NCBI GenBank assembly: GCA_016183805.1
Contig: JACPDX010000007.1
Coordinates: forward strand, 1-64,000
From: Bacteroidota bacterium
GTDB taxonomy: Bacteria; Bacteroidota; Bacteroidia; Flavobacteriales_E; Vicingaceae
Length of the DNA stretch: 64,000 bases
Direction of reading: 5' to 3'
In this document: positions 9,043-17,987 of the stretch, one piece after another
Layout: each line of letters opens with the position of its first letter
Numbering within the stretch: position 1 is the stretch's first letter
Notes under the pieces: generated by a model
What the model saw: the letters and a program-made list of their open reading frames with translations, nothing else
Database searches by the model: none
Told to the model about the DNA's origin: nothing
Program-made: the position numbers and the translations under genes

Positions 9043-9621
9043 TTAATTATTTAATTTAATACTCAAGTTTCGCTTTCCGTTTTGTATGTAGCTTTTTACC
9101 TGAAGTAGTGTATATCCGGTAATTTCAGCCACTTCTTCGTAACATTTTTCCTTTAAAAAAAAGAGTTCGATACAAGCCCGTTGTTCTTCTTTTAATTCTG
9201 TCAGAGCTTTTTCTAAATCGGTCAATTGTACTTCTTGTGTTTCTTTTTCGTGTACCTGAAAAGGAGTTTCGTAACTATCAGTTTCACTAAATGCATATTG
9301 GTATTCGTTAGCTCTTTTTAGTTGTGTTTGTTCTTTTCTTAAAAACATCAAGCAATGATTTCGTGAGACGCTATGTAACCATGATTTGAAGTTGGTAACA
9401 TCATGTTTTAATAAATCGACCAACAATTGTTCAAAAATTTCTAAAACAGCATCTTTACTTTCATCTTCATTTTTTAAATACTTTAAACAAACACCATACA
9501 CCAAATGAGAATAGCGTGTATATAGTTCGCCCACAACAGTGTTATCGCCTTTCTTTTTGTATTCGGCAATCAACTCATTATCAGTTAACGTTGTAATATT
9601 TTTAGACTTAAAAAATAGCAT
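9043..9621 (-). CDS. ECF-type RNA polymerase sigma factor
   Basis: 192 residues from ATG 9621; the frame extends one codon further to a TTG. Region 2 is visible as ELYTRYSHLVYGVCLKYLKNEDESKDAVLEIFE (about 30-65), followed by the core-binding/-10 segment WLHSVSRNHCLMFLRK. Region 4 with its helix-turn-helix is near the C-terminus (YEEVAEITGYTLLQVKSYIQNGKRNL, about 160-185). Cognate anti-sigma candidate: the zinc-finger membrane protein just downstream. Divergent from the M13 peptidase gene across about 130 bases. Confidence 0.9.
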   Translation of the reverse strand: MLFFKSKNITTLTDNELIAEYKKKGDNTVVGELYTRYSHLVYGVCLKYLKNEDESKDAVLEIFEQLLVDLLKHDVTNFKSWLHSVSRNHCLMFLRKEQTQLKRANEYQYAFSETDSYETPFQVHEKETQEVQLTDLEKALTELKEEQRACIELFFLKEKCYEEVAEITGYTLLQVKSYIQNGKRNLSIKLNN

Positions 9622-9750
9622 CAAGTAAAAAATCTTTTGTTGTTTTAGTCAATAGATGACATCAACGTTAAAATTCCACAAAAAAAATTAGAAAAGCTGT
9701 AAATTAATTTTTTTCGGTACTTTTAGCCATCTAATTAAACCAGTTTTACC

Positions 9751-11805
9751 ATGAAAATTAAAACAACACTTTTAGGTCTGACAGCCATAACGTTTATGAT
9801 AGGTTGCGGCGATAAAAAAGAAAAAATTGAAGAAACAAAAACAGATATTATTCCTGCGTTTGATTTAGCAAATATCGATTCGACAGCATTACCTTGTGAA
9901 GATTTCTATCAATATGCCATTGGTAATTGGCAAAAAAATAATCCGGTTCCTGCTACCGAAGGTCGTTGGGGAAGTTTTAATATTTTAAATGAAGCCAATG
10001 AGCTTAAGCTTAAATCAATTATTGAAGAGACTTCTGCTTCAAAAGCAGAAAAAAATACTCCAAAACAACAAGTGGGTGATTTTTATACTGCTGCTTTCGA
10101 TTCAACAAATGCCGATAAACTAGGAATATCGCCATTAAAACCTTTGTTAGAACAAATTAATAATGTTAGTGATGTTCAAAGTTTAGTGGAAACGATGGCG
10201 GTTTTAAAAGTAAAAGGTTCTGGTTCATTGTTTTCTTATTATGTGTATGTTGATGCAAGAAACAGTAACGAAAATATTTTTTATTTGGGACAAGGTGGTT
10301 ATGCTTTACCTGATAGAGATTACTATTTTCCGACAGATGATAGAGGCAAGAATATTTTAGCTGAATACGAAAAACACATTGCCGCATTATTTAAGTTAGC
10401 TGGCGAAACAGATGAAGTGGCGAATGCAAATGCAAAAAATACCTTAGCTATAGAAACACAATTGGCAAAAGCATCATTAACAAAACTAGAAAGAAGAGAC
10501 CCAGTTGCTACTTACAACAAAATGTCGGTGGAAGAAATACAAAAATTATGTACACTTTTCGATTGGAATAAATTTTTACAAGTAGCAAATGTTACTGGCG
10601 TAAAAGAAATGGTGGTTGATCAACCCAAATATTTCAGTACATTAAATAAAACCTTAAAACAATATCCTATCGACCAATGGAAAGTGTATTTAAAATTTCA
10701 GGCACTTAACGATTTTGCACCGTATTTAAGTAGCGATTTTGAGCAACAACATTTTGCTTTTTATTCTACTACTTTAAGAGGAGTTAAAGAAATGAAACCT
10801 CGTTGGAAAAGAGCCTTAGAAAATTCAAACAAATTTGTAGGGGAGCAAATTGGTAAATTGTTTGTAGAAAAATATTTTCCTGAAGAACAGAAAAAAAGAG
10901 TGTTGGGTTATATCCACAACATTGGTGAAGTATTTAAAGAAAGAGTCGTTAAACTAGATTGGATGAGTGATTCTACGAAAACTAAAGCATTGGATAAGTT
11001 GAGCAAATTCACTTACAAAATCGGTTATCCTGATAAATGGAAAGATTTTAGTTCAATTGAAATTGTGAAGGATAATTTTGTTCAAAATATGATGAATGCA
11101 AGAGCTTTTGAATATGCTGAAATGATGGCTAAAATTGGCAGTCCTGTTGACAAAACAGAGTGGGGAATGACACCACAAACCATCAACGCCTATTACAACC
11201 CAACGATGAACGAAATTGTATTTCCGGCAGCTATTTTACAGCCACCGTTTTTTAATCCTGATGCTGACGATGCTGTTAATTATGGTGGAATAGGCGGAGT
11301 TATTGGTCATGAATTTTCTCACGGATTCGATGACCAAGGTAGTCAATTTGATGGCGATGGTAATCTAAAAAACTGGTGGAGCGATGAAGATTTATCCAAC
11401 TTTAAACACCTTACAGGCAAATTGGTTGACCAGTTTAATGGATTTCATGTTATTGACCAAACGTATGTAAACGGTGAGTTGACCTTAGGTGAAAATATTG
11501 CAGATTTAGCAGGAATAACGCTTTCTTACTACGCTTTACTTAAATCTTACGAAGGAAAAGAAGCACCAAAACCGATTGATGGATTTACTTATCAACAACG
11601 TTTCTTTTTAGGTTGGGCACAGGTTTGGGCATCAAACATTAAAGATGAAGAAGCTGTTCGTTTAGCTAATGTCGATCCACATTCTCCAACAAAATACCGA
11701 GTGTTGGGTCCATTGACCAACTTAGTAGAATTTGATGAAGCTTTTGGTTGTAAATCAGGCAATAAAATGGTTGCAGCAGATAGTTTGAGGGTTAAAATTT
11801 GGTAA
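9751..11805 (+). CDS. M13 family zinc metallopeptidase lipoprotein (neprilysin/PepO-like)
   Basis: 684 residues. The signal peptide has a lipobox (TFMIGCGDKK, Cys about 19), so the protein is probably anchored to a membrane facing the periplasm or cell exterior. The N-terminal M13 domain begins PCEDFYQYAIGNWQKNNPVP. The catalytic domain carries NAYYNPTMNEIVFPAAILQP, the zinc motif VIGHEFSHGFDDQG (HExxH, near 11300-11340) and the third ligand region GELTLGENIADLAG (ExxxD, near 11473-11514). All catalytic residues are present. It hydrolyses oligopeptides; the physiological substrate is unknown. Monocistronic; followed by a long palindromic repeat. Confidence 0.95.
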   Translation: MKIKTTLLGLTAITFMIGCGDKKEKIEETKTDIIPAFDLANIDSTALPCEDFYQYAIGNWQKNNPVPATEGRWGSFNILNEANELKLKSIIEETSASKAEKNTPKQQVGDFYTAAFDSTNADKLGISPLKPLLEQINNVSDVQSLVETMAVLKVKGSGSLFSYYVYVDARNSNENIFYLGQGGYALPDRDYYFPTDDRGKNILAEYEKHIAALFKLAGETDEVANANAKNTLAIETQLAKASLTKLERRDPVATYNKMSVEEIQKLCTLFDWNKFLQVANVTGVKEMVVDQPKYFSTLNKTLKQYPIDQWKVYLKFQALNDFAPYLSSDFEQQHFAFYSTTLRGVKEMKPRWKRALENSNKFVGEQIGKLFVEKYFPEEQKKRVLGYIHNIGEVFKERVVKLDWMSDSTKTKALDKLSKFTYKIGYPDKWKDFSSIEIVKDNFVQNMMNARAFEYAEMMAKIGSPVDKTEWGMTPQTINAYYNPTMNEIVFPAAILQPPFFNPDADDAVNYGGIGGVIGHEFSHGFDDQGSQFDGDGNLKNWWSDEDLSNFKHLTGKLVDQFNGFHVIDQTYVNGELTLGENIADLAGITLSYYALLKSYEGKEAPKPIDGFTYQQRFFLGWAQVWASNIKDEEAVRLANVDPHSPTKYRVLGPLTNLVEFDEAFGCKSGNKMVAADSLRVKIW

Positions 11806-11816
11806 AAGTTAATTTA

Positions 11817-11871
11817 GCCACAGATTCACAGATTAAAAAAACATGGTCTTTTTAATCTGTGAATCTGTGGC
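11817..11871. repeat. intergenic palindrome with 23-bp perfect arms
   Basis: Arm 11817-11839 (starts GCCACAGATTCACAGATT) is the exact reverse complement of 11849-11871, with a 9-base loop. It fills the gap between the M13 peptidase and the alkylation-repair gene. Same general class as the repeat at 1576-1638 (GCAGATT/CACAGATT words). The stem ends in GC with no T-tract, so it is more likely a dispersed REP-like repeat than a terminator. Confidence 0.75.
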
Positions 11872-11891
11872 ATGTTTTTAATTTAAATTAA

Positions 11892-12968
11892 ATGAACCTC
11901 AAAGAGTCCTATAACGAACCTTTTATCAATAAACTAGGTGATGAATTATTAAAAGTTGCAAATTCATTTAATCGAAAAGACTTTGTAAATAACACTTTTA
12001 CATCCGATTGGCAACATAAGGAATTAAAAGAACGGATGCGTTTTATTACTAACAAAATGCACGAATTTTTGCCTTTGAATTATGCTGAACAAATTCAAAT
12101 CATAAAAAAAGTAGCACCAAAATTTTCGGGAATACAAGGTTTTGTTTTTCCCGATTTTGTTCAGGTGTATGGTTTAGAAGATTTTAGCACCTCTATAAAA
12201 GCATTGGAATTTTTAACAGAGTTCTCAACCAGCGAATTTGCAGTTCGTCCGTTTATTGAAAAATCCCCAAAAGAGACGGTTAAACAATTGTTGATTTGGA
12301 GCAAAAGCAACAATCATCACGTTCGAAGATTATCAAGTGAAGGCTCACGACCTAAATTGCCGTGGGCACCTCCGTTGCGTAATTTTATAAAAGACCCAAC
12401 ACCCGTTTTACAAATTTTAGAAAACTTAAAAAACGACGAATCGTTGTATGTTCGAAAAAGTGTTGCCAATCATTTAAACGATATCAGTAAAAATCATCCC
12501 GAATTGGTGTTGAGTATTTGCAAAAATTGGTATGGGAAAACCAAGAATACCGATTGGATAGTGAAACAAGCCTTAAGAACCTTGTTGAAAAAAGGAAACA
12601 AAGAAGCTTTAACCATTTTTGGAACAGCCAATGCCGATAAAATTGAAGTGGCGGCTTTGCAACTTTCTAAAAATAAATTGAAAATAGGTGAAGAGTTTAT
12701 GTTCTCTTTCGAAATAAACAATACGGATAAAACCCATTTAACCTTACGTTTGGAATACATCATTCATTTCATGAAATCGAATGGAAAAACTTCTCCAAAA
12801 ATCTTTAAAATAACAGAAAGCACTTTTTCAAGTGAAACCAAAAAACAATTGATTCGAAAACACAAATTTGCTAATTTAACTACCCGAAAACATTATGCAG
12901 GTAAACACCAATTGGCTATTGTAGTAAATGGTGATGTAAAGCAGATGGTTGATTTTGAGTTGTTGTAA
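11892..12968 (+). CDS. DNA alkylation repair protein (AlkC/AlkD-type, HEAT-like repeats)
   Basis: 358 residues, starting MNLKESYNEPFINKLGDELLK. The helical repeat body includes HHVRRLSSEGSRPKLPWAP near 12318-12374, a segment typical of AlkC/AlkD-like DNA glycosylases that excise N3/N7-alkylated purines. Further repeats (SLYVRKSVANHLNDISKNHP; DWIVKQALRTLLKKGN) follow. The last about 120 residues form a beta-rich extension (LKIGEEFMFSFEINNTDKT), as in the longer AlkC-type proteins. No signal peptide; cytosolic. Stands alone. The family is confident; AlkC versus AlkD subgroup is less so. Confidence 0.85.
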   Translation: MNLKESYNEPFINKLGDELLKVANSFNRKDFVNNTFTSDWQHKELKERMRFITNKMHEFLPLNYAEQIQIIKKVAPKFSGIQGFVFPDFVQVYGLEDFSTSIKALEFLTEFSTSEFAVRPFIEKSPKETVKQLLIWSKSNNHHVRRLSSEGSRPKLPWAPPLRNFIKDPTPVLQILENLKNDESLYVRKSVANHLNDISKNHPELVLSICKNWYGKTKNTDWIVKQALRTLLKKGNKEALTIFGTANADKIEVAALQLSKNKLKIGEEFMFSFEINNTDKTHLTLRLEYIIHFMKSNGKTSPKIFKITESTFSSETKKQLIRKHKFANLTTRKHYAGKHQLAIVVNGDVKQMVDFELL

Positions 12969-13049
12969 AAAACTGAATACATAAGAACTTTCACACCCTC
13001 AAAATTTTATTACCTTTACTGTCAGTTTTAACATAAACGTATTTAATAC

Positions 13050-14211
13050 ATGAAAGAAGCATTTATTGTTGATGCCATTAGAACTCCAATTGGGAGTTTG
13101 GGTGGGTCGTTAGCTGTGGTAAGAACCGATGATTTGGGGGCTTTAGTTATTAGAGAATTGATAAAAAGAAACCCAAATTTGGTTGCCGAAGAAATTGAAG
13201 ATGTCATTTTTGGTTGTGCCAATCAGGCGGGTGAAGACAACAGAAATGTAGCCCGTATGTGCGGTTTATTGGCAGGCTTGCCTTGGAAAGTTGGCGGCGA
13301 AACAGTCAATCGGTTATGCTCGTCCGGTATGGCGTCGGTTATCAATGCTTCCAGAGCTATAAAATTAGGCGATGGTGACGTTTATATTGCTGGTGGAGTG
13401 GAGAACATGACACGTGGACCATGGGTGATTTCAAAATCGTCAAAACCATTTGGGACTGATGTAGAAATGCACGATTCTACTTTTGGATGGCGTTTTATCA
13501 ATCCTAAAATGAAAGAATTGTACGGTGTTGATGGAATGGGACAAACAGCCGAAAATTTAGTCGATATCTATAAAATTAGTAGAGAAGACCAAGATAAATT
13601 TGCGTATTGGAGCCAGATGAAAGCTACGGCTGCTCAAAAAAACGGACGATTAGCTGAAGAAATAGTTCCGGTAGCTATACCACAACGTAAAGGCGACCCC
13701 GTGATGTTTGCCAATGATGAATTTATAAAACCTAGTACAACACCTGATGTTTTATCAGGATGCCTCAGGATTAAACGATGGTGCTGTTGCTGTGTTGGTG
13801 GCATCGGGTGAAGCATTAACCAAATACAACATGAAACCGATAGCCCGAATTGTATCTAGTGCTATTGCAGGTGTTGAGCCACGTATCATGGGTATTGGGC
13901 CTGTGTATGCCACAGAGAAAGCTTTAAAACGTGCGGGATTAACTCTAAACGATATGGATATTATTGAAATTAACGAAGCTTTTGCAGCTCAAAGTTTGGC
14001 ATGTACTCGTAAAATGGGGTTGGCTGACGATGATACAAGAATTAATCCTAATGGAGGAGCTATTGCATTAGGACATCCACTGGGAATGACCGGAGCTAGA
14101 ATTTTGCAAACGGCTGCTTTAGAATTAAAAAAAACCAATAAAAAATATGCTTTGGTTACACTTTGTATTGGTGTTGGACAAGGTTATGCAACCATTATTG
14201 AAAAAATTTAG
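13050..14211 (+). pseudogene. acetyl-CoA acyltransferase (thiolase, PcaF-like), broken by an internal deletion with frameshift
   Basis: Two frames together make one thiolase. 13050 to about 13760 encodes the N-terminal half: AIRTPIGSLGGSLAVVR; the active-site Cys region VNRLCSSGMASV; YGVDGMGQTAENL. From about 13762 to 14211, in the +1 frame, the second half follows: DASGLNDGAVAVL; the EINEAFAAQS His/Glu region; NPNGGAIALGHPLGMTGAR; and CIGVGQGYA with the second catalytic Cys. At the join, PSTTPDVLS is followed almost directly by ASGLNDG, whereas homologues have about 15 residues (KLRP-F--DGTVTAGN type) in between. So roughly 45-50 bases are missing, not just one. A 7-bp direct repeat TCAGGAT (13755-13761, 13765-13771) sits at the join. 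Either a real pseudogene or an assembly deletion. Confidence 0.85.
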
Positions 14212-14214
14212 AAT

Positions 14215-14805
14215 ATGCCTAAAAATCCAAAAATTGACGAATATATAGCTAAATCGGCTGACTTTGCCCAGCCAATTTTAAACAAGTTAAGAACTTTAGT
14301 TCATCAGGCTCATCCCGATATTGAGGAAACCATGAAATGGAGTTTTCCTAACTTCGAATACAAAGGGTTGTTGTTTAATATGGCAGCATTTAAACAACAT
14401 TGTTCCTTTGGTTTTTGGAAACATAAATTGATAAAAGCGATAGATTCTTCGGAAGAAGGAATGGGGAATTTAGGTAAAATAAAATCGTTGAGCGACTTAC
14501 CATCAGACGAAATTTTATTGATGTTAATGAAGGAAGCTGTGCTATTAAATGAACAAGGTATTCAAGTTCCCAAAGAAATTAAAGACAAAAAAGAGTTGGT
14601 TGTTCCGCAAGAACTTCAGGTTGAATTAGCAAAACACCCAAAAGCAAACGATGTTTTTGAAAATTTTGCTTATTCGCATAAGAAAGAGTACGTTATGTGG
14701 ATTACTGAAGCAAAACAAGAAGCAACCAAACAAAAAAGAATCCAACAAACCATTGAATGGTTGAACGAAGGCAAACGAAGAAACTGGAAATACGAAAATT
14801 GTTAA
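14215..14805 (+). CDS. DUF1801 / YdeI-OmpD-associated family protein
   Basis: 196 residues. The N-terminal DUF1801 fold (IDEYIAKSADFAQPILNKLRTLVHQAHPDIEETMKW pattern, about 5-42) is followed by GLLFNMAAFKQHCSFGFWKHKL and a C-terminal YdeI-like bacteriocin-protection region (LAKHPKANDVFENFAYSHKKEYVMWITEAK pattern, about 140-170). Homologues are common small cytosolic proteins of unknown biochemical role. ATG 14215 lies 3 bases after the thiolase stop, and relA begins 7 bases after its own stop, so thiolase, this gene and relA may share a transcript. Confidence 0.85.
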   Translation: MPKNPKIDEYIAKSADFAQPILNKLRTLVHQAHPDIEETMKWSFPNFEYKGLLFNMAAFKQHCSFGFWKHKLIKAIDSSEEGMGNLGKIKSLSDLPSDEILLMLMKEAVLLNEQGIQVPKEIKDKKELVVPQELQVELAKHPKANDVFENFAYSHKKEYVMWITEAKQEATKQKRIQQTIEWLNEGKRRNWKYENC

Positions 14806-14812
14806 AATTACC

Positions 14813-17020
14813 ATGGAGATAGATTTAGAAAAAGAGAAATTTGAAATAGAACAAGCCTATCAATCCATGCTTGATTCGGCTAAGTTTTGTAAAAAAACTC
14901 CTGAGAATTTAGCTCGAATTAAAAAAGCGTTTGATGTTGCCTACGAGGCTCATAAAAATGTGAGGAGAAAATCGGGCGAACCTTATATTTACCACCCAAT
15001 TGCCGTTGCCCGAATTTGTGCCGAAGAAATTGGGTTGGGAGCAACTTCAATCATTTGTTCGTTGTTGCACGATACGGTTGAAGATACTGACCTTACGTTG
15101 GAAGATGTTACTAACATGTTTGGCAAAAAAGAAGCTCAAATTATTGATGGATTAACTAAAATTTCGGATGTAATTGATTTTAATACATCCATTCAAGCCG
15201 AAAATTTCAGAAAGATATTATTAACGCTCTCAGAAGATGTTCGGGTTATCCTAATAAAACTTGCCGACCGTTTGCATAATATGCGAACACTAGGTTCCAT
15301 GCAAAGAGATAAACAACTTAAAATTGCATCTGAAACGCTGTTTTTATACGCCCCAATGGCACATCGTTTGGGTTTACATAACATTAAAACGGAGTTGGAG
15401 GATTTGTCGTTAAAAATAAAAGAACCTGAAGCTTTTGAAGAAATTCAAACCAAACTTCAAAAAACACAAGAAGTTAGAACCCGTTTTATCAATAAATTTT
15501 CATTGCCGATAAAAAAAGCATTGGAAGAAAATGGGATGAAATTTGAAATTAAAGGACGACCAAAATCAATTTATTCGATATGGAATAAAATGCAAAAAAA
15601 ACAAGTCCCATTTGAAGAAGTTTATGACTTATTTGCCCTTAGAATAATTTTAGAGTCGGAGCCTCACAATGAGAAATCAGATTGTTGGAGAGCTTATTCT
15701 ATTGTTACTGATTTTTATCAACCAAACATCGACCGATTAAGAGATTGGATTTCGGTACCAAAAGCTAATGGTTACGAATCGTTACAAACAACAGTAATGA
15801 GTCCTACAGGTAAATGGGTGGAGATTCAAATTCGATCGAGACGTATGGACGAAATTGCCGAAAATGGATTTGCCGCACATTGGAAATATAAAGAAGGAGG
15901 AGAGGAAAGTCGTTTCGACAAATGGATTGGTCAGATAAAGGAACTTTTGGAAAATCATAATGCCGATGCATTGGATTTTATTGATGACTTTAAGTTGAAT
16001 CTTTACAACGAAGAAATTTTTATTTTCACTCCAAATGGAGATATGAAAAATTTACCTGCCGGAGCAAGTGCTTTAGATTTTGCGTTTGCTGTTCATACCA
16101 AAGTTGGCGAAACCTGTCTGGGAGCTAAGGTAAACAACAAACTGGTTCCGTTAAGTTATGAGTTAAGAAGCGGCGATCAGGTAGAAATTTTAACATCCGC
16201 AAAACAACGCCCGAAAGAAGATTGGTTAGGTTTTGTTAAAACACATCGTGCAAAGTCAAAAATTAAAGCATGTTTAAATGATGATAAAAAAGATGTTGCC
16301 GAAACGGGTAAAGAAATTTTAGAAAAAGAATTTAAACGATTAAAAATTGCCTATCAAAACATCAGTTTAAAGCAACTGCAAGCCTATTATAAAGTGGGTT
16401 CACCAACCGACTTGTATTACAAAGTTGCAAAAGGCGAAATTGACTTAAATCACTTAAAAGCATTTGAGGTTAAAAAAGGTGTTTTACAACCCAAAAGGTC
16501 TATCAAATCAAGAGTTACAAATATTTTTAGTCAGCGTTTAACTACTAAAAAAGACAAAGTCCAATCGGACGAAATGTTGGTAATTGGCGACAACATGCAG
16601 CAGCTCGATTACAAATTAGCAACCTGTTGTAACCCCATTCCGGGTGATGAAGTTTTTGGTTTTGTAACCATTAACGAAGGAATTAAAATTCATAAAACAA
16701 AATGCCCCAATGCAGTACAATTGTTATCTAATTACGCTTACCGTGTAATAAAAGCACGTTGGATTGACGAGCAAAAAATAGCCTTCTTAGCCGGAATAAA
16801 AATTCTTGGAATTGACGATGTTGGTATCGTAAACAACATTACTCAAGTAATATCTAATGAACTTCATGTAAACATGCGTTCGATAAGTTTTGATAGTCAT
16901 GATGGAATTTTTGAAGGGATGATTACAGTTTATGTTTATGATACCGAACATTTAAACAATTTAATAAAAAAACTTGCTAAATTAAACGGGGTTACACGAG
17001 TTGAAAGGGTGGATAAGTAG
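14813..17020 (+). CDS. relA/spoT: bifunctional (p)ppGpp synthetase/hydrolase RelA/SpoT
   Basis: Makes and degrades the alarmone (p)ppGpp in the stringent response. 735 residues, full length. The N-terminal HD hydrolase domain is intact: YIYHPIAVARI, SLLHDTVEDT (about 83-92) and KLADRLHNMRT (about 145-155). The synthetase domain follows with KGRPKSIYSIWNKM (about 247-260) and ANGYESLQTTV (about 318-328), then TGS (IFTPNGDMKNLPAGASALDFA, about 403-423), a zinc-finger-like Cys segment (ATCCNPIPGDEVFGF) and a C-terminal ACT domain. Since both catalytic halves look conserved it is probably bifunctional, as in most Bacteroidota that carry a single long RSH. Confidence 0.96.
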   Translation: MEIDLEKEKFEIEQAYQSMLDSAKFCKKTPENLARIKKAFDVAYEAHKNVRRKSGEPYIYHPIAVARICAEEIGLGATSIICSLLHDTVEDTDLTLEDVTNMFGKKEAQIIDGLTKISDVIDFNTSIQAENFRKILLTLSEDVRVILIKLADRLHNMRTLGSMQRDKQLKIASETLFLYAPMAHRLGLHNIKTELEDLSLKIKEPEAFEEIQTKLQKTQEVRTRFINKFSLPIKKALEENGMKFEIKGRPKSIYSIWNKMQKKQVPFEEVYDLFALRIILESEPHNEKSDCWRAYSIVTDFYQPNIDRLRDWISVPKANGYESLQTTVMSPTGKWVEIQIRSRRMDEIAENGFAAHWKYKEGGEESRFDKWIGQIKELLENHNADALDFIDDFKLNLYNEEIFIFTPNGDMKNLPAGASALDFAFAVHTKVGETCLGAKVNNKLVPLSYELRSGDQVEILTSAKQRPKEDWLGFVKTHRAKSKIKACLNDDKKDVAETGKEILEKEFKRLKIAYQNISLKQLQAYYKVGSPTDLYYKVAKGEIDLNHLKAFEVKKGVLQPKRSIKSRVTNIFSQRLTTKKDKVQSDEMLVIGDNMQQLDYKLATCCNPIPGDEVFGFVTINEGIKIHKTKCPNAVQLLSNYAYRVIKARWIDEQKIAFLAGIKILGIDDVGIVNNITQVISNELHVNMRSISFDSHDGIFEGMITVYVYDTEHLNNLIKKLAKLNGVTRVERVDK

Positions 17021-17023
17021 AAG

Positions 17024-17094
17024 TCGGAAGAGCCTCCCCTAACCCCTCCGAAGGAGGAGAAACTCCCTCCCTTTGGGATGATCGGGGTGGGACA
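17024..17094. repeat. GC-richer dispersed intergenic repeat, copy 1
   Basis: GGAAGAGCCTCCCCTAACCC and the palindrome CCTCCGAAGGAGG (about 17046-17058) are related, in reverse orientation, to 57838-57874. A second part (CTCCCTCCCTTTGGGATG, GGGGTGGG) continues to about 17091. It lies in the gap between relA and the Fur gene and is much richer in GC than its surroundings. Confidence 0.6.
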
Positions 17095-17187
17095 AACCTC
17101 AAATTTACAACTATATTAAACCAAACTTTTCAACAATTTGTTTAATGTTCTCTTTAAATAGTTAATTTTACTCTTTAACAACTCCAC

Positions 17188-17634
17188 ATGAGTTCAAAGG
17201 AAGAATTACAAGATAAAGTTAAGCACATCTTCTCTACGTATTTAGAAGAAAAAGGGCATCGAAAAACGCCCGAACGATATGCTATACTTCAAGAAATCTA
17301 TTCAAGTGATGACCATTTTGATGTAGAAGAGCTCTACATCACCATGAAAAATAAAAAATATAGAGTTAGTAGAGCCACTTTATACAATACCATTGAACTT
17401 TTATTAAATGCTAACCTGGTACGTAAACATCAGTTTGGTGGCAATATCGCTCAATTTGAACGTTCACACGGTTCTAAGCAGCACGACCATATTATTTTAA
17501 GTAATGGAGAAGTAATTGAGTTTTGCGACCCAAGAATTCAAAATATAAAAGCTACGCTGGAAGAAATGTTTAATATTAAAATATTACATCATTCGTTAAA
17601 TTTTTATGCAGTAAAACCAAAACAAGAACAATGA
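17188..17634 (+). CDS. Fur-family transcriptional regulator
   Basis: 148 residues with the Fur winged helix ([45 protein letters not shown]; about 22-75) and the metal-site region [24 protein letters not shown] (about 95-118). The CxxC pair that holds structural zinc in E. coli Fur is absent: LSNG stands where it would be. From memory this is common in Bacteroidota Fur-like proteins. Regulates iron or peroxide genes in most lineages; the exact sensed metal cannot be read here. The stop overlaps the ATG of the STAS gene (ATGA, 17631-17634). Confidence 0.9.
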   Translation: MSSKEELQDKVKHIFSTYLEEKGHRKTPERYAILQEIYSSDDHFDVEELYITMKNKKYRVSRATLYNTIELLLNANLVRKHQFGGNIAQFERSHGSKQHDHIILSNGEVIEFCDPRIQNIKATLEEMFNIKILHHSLNFYAVKPKQEQ

Positions 17635-17978
17635 GTTTTTCATATCAAATAAAAAAAGAAAATGACCTGCTAATTGTTTCCTTAAAAGGAAATTTAATTG
17701 GTAAAGAACAAGTTGGAGAACTTTTTAATGAAATCGAATTTGAGATTAATGAGGGCGTTGAAAACATCATCATTGATTTAGCCGAAATGATTTATTTAAA
17801 CAGTACCGGATTGAGCATTTTTATTCAAATTTTAACCAAAGTCAGAAACAATGGGGGCGATGTGGTGGTGGTAAATGTCCCTGAAAAAATTAATAAGTTA
17901 TTGGTAATAACTAAATTAAACAGTGTTTTTAACATTAAAGATAGTGTTGAAAATGCAAAATTAGAATTGATTAAATAA
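17631..17978 (+). CDS. STAS-domain protein (anti-anti-sigma factor type)
   Basis: 115 residues forming one STAS domain: [13 protein letters not shown] (about 12-24), [23 protein letters not shown] (about 44-66) with the phosphorylatable-Ser position in NSTGLS, and a C-terminal helix. Related to SpoIIAA-type anti-anti-sigma proteins that are switched by serine phosphorylation. Overlaps fur by 4 bases and precedes purA by 9 bases, so fur-STAS-purA is probably one operon. The partner anti-sigma kinase is not in the window. Confidence 0.85.
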   Translation: MSFSYQIKKENDLLIVSLKGNLIGKEQVGELFNEIEFEINEGVENIIIDLAEMIYLNSTGLSIFIQILTKVRNNGGDVVVVNVPEKINKLLVITKLNSVFNIKDSVENAKLELIK

Positions 17979-17987
17979 AAAATATAG

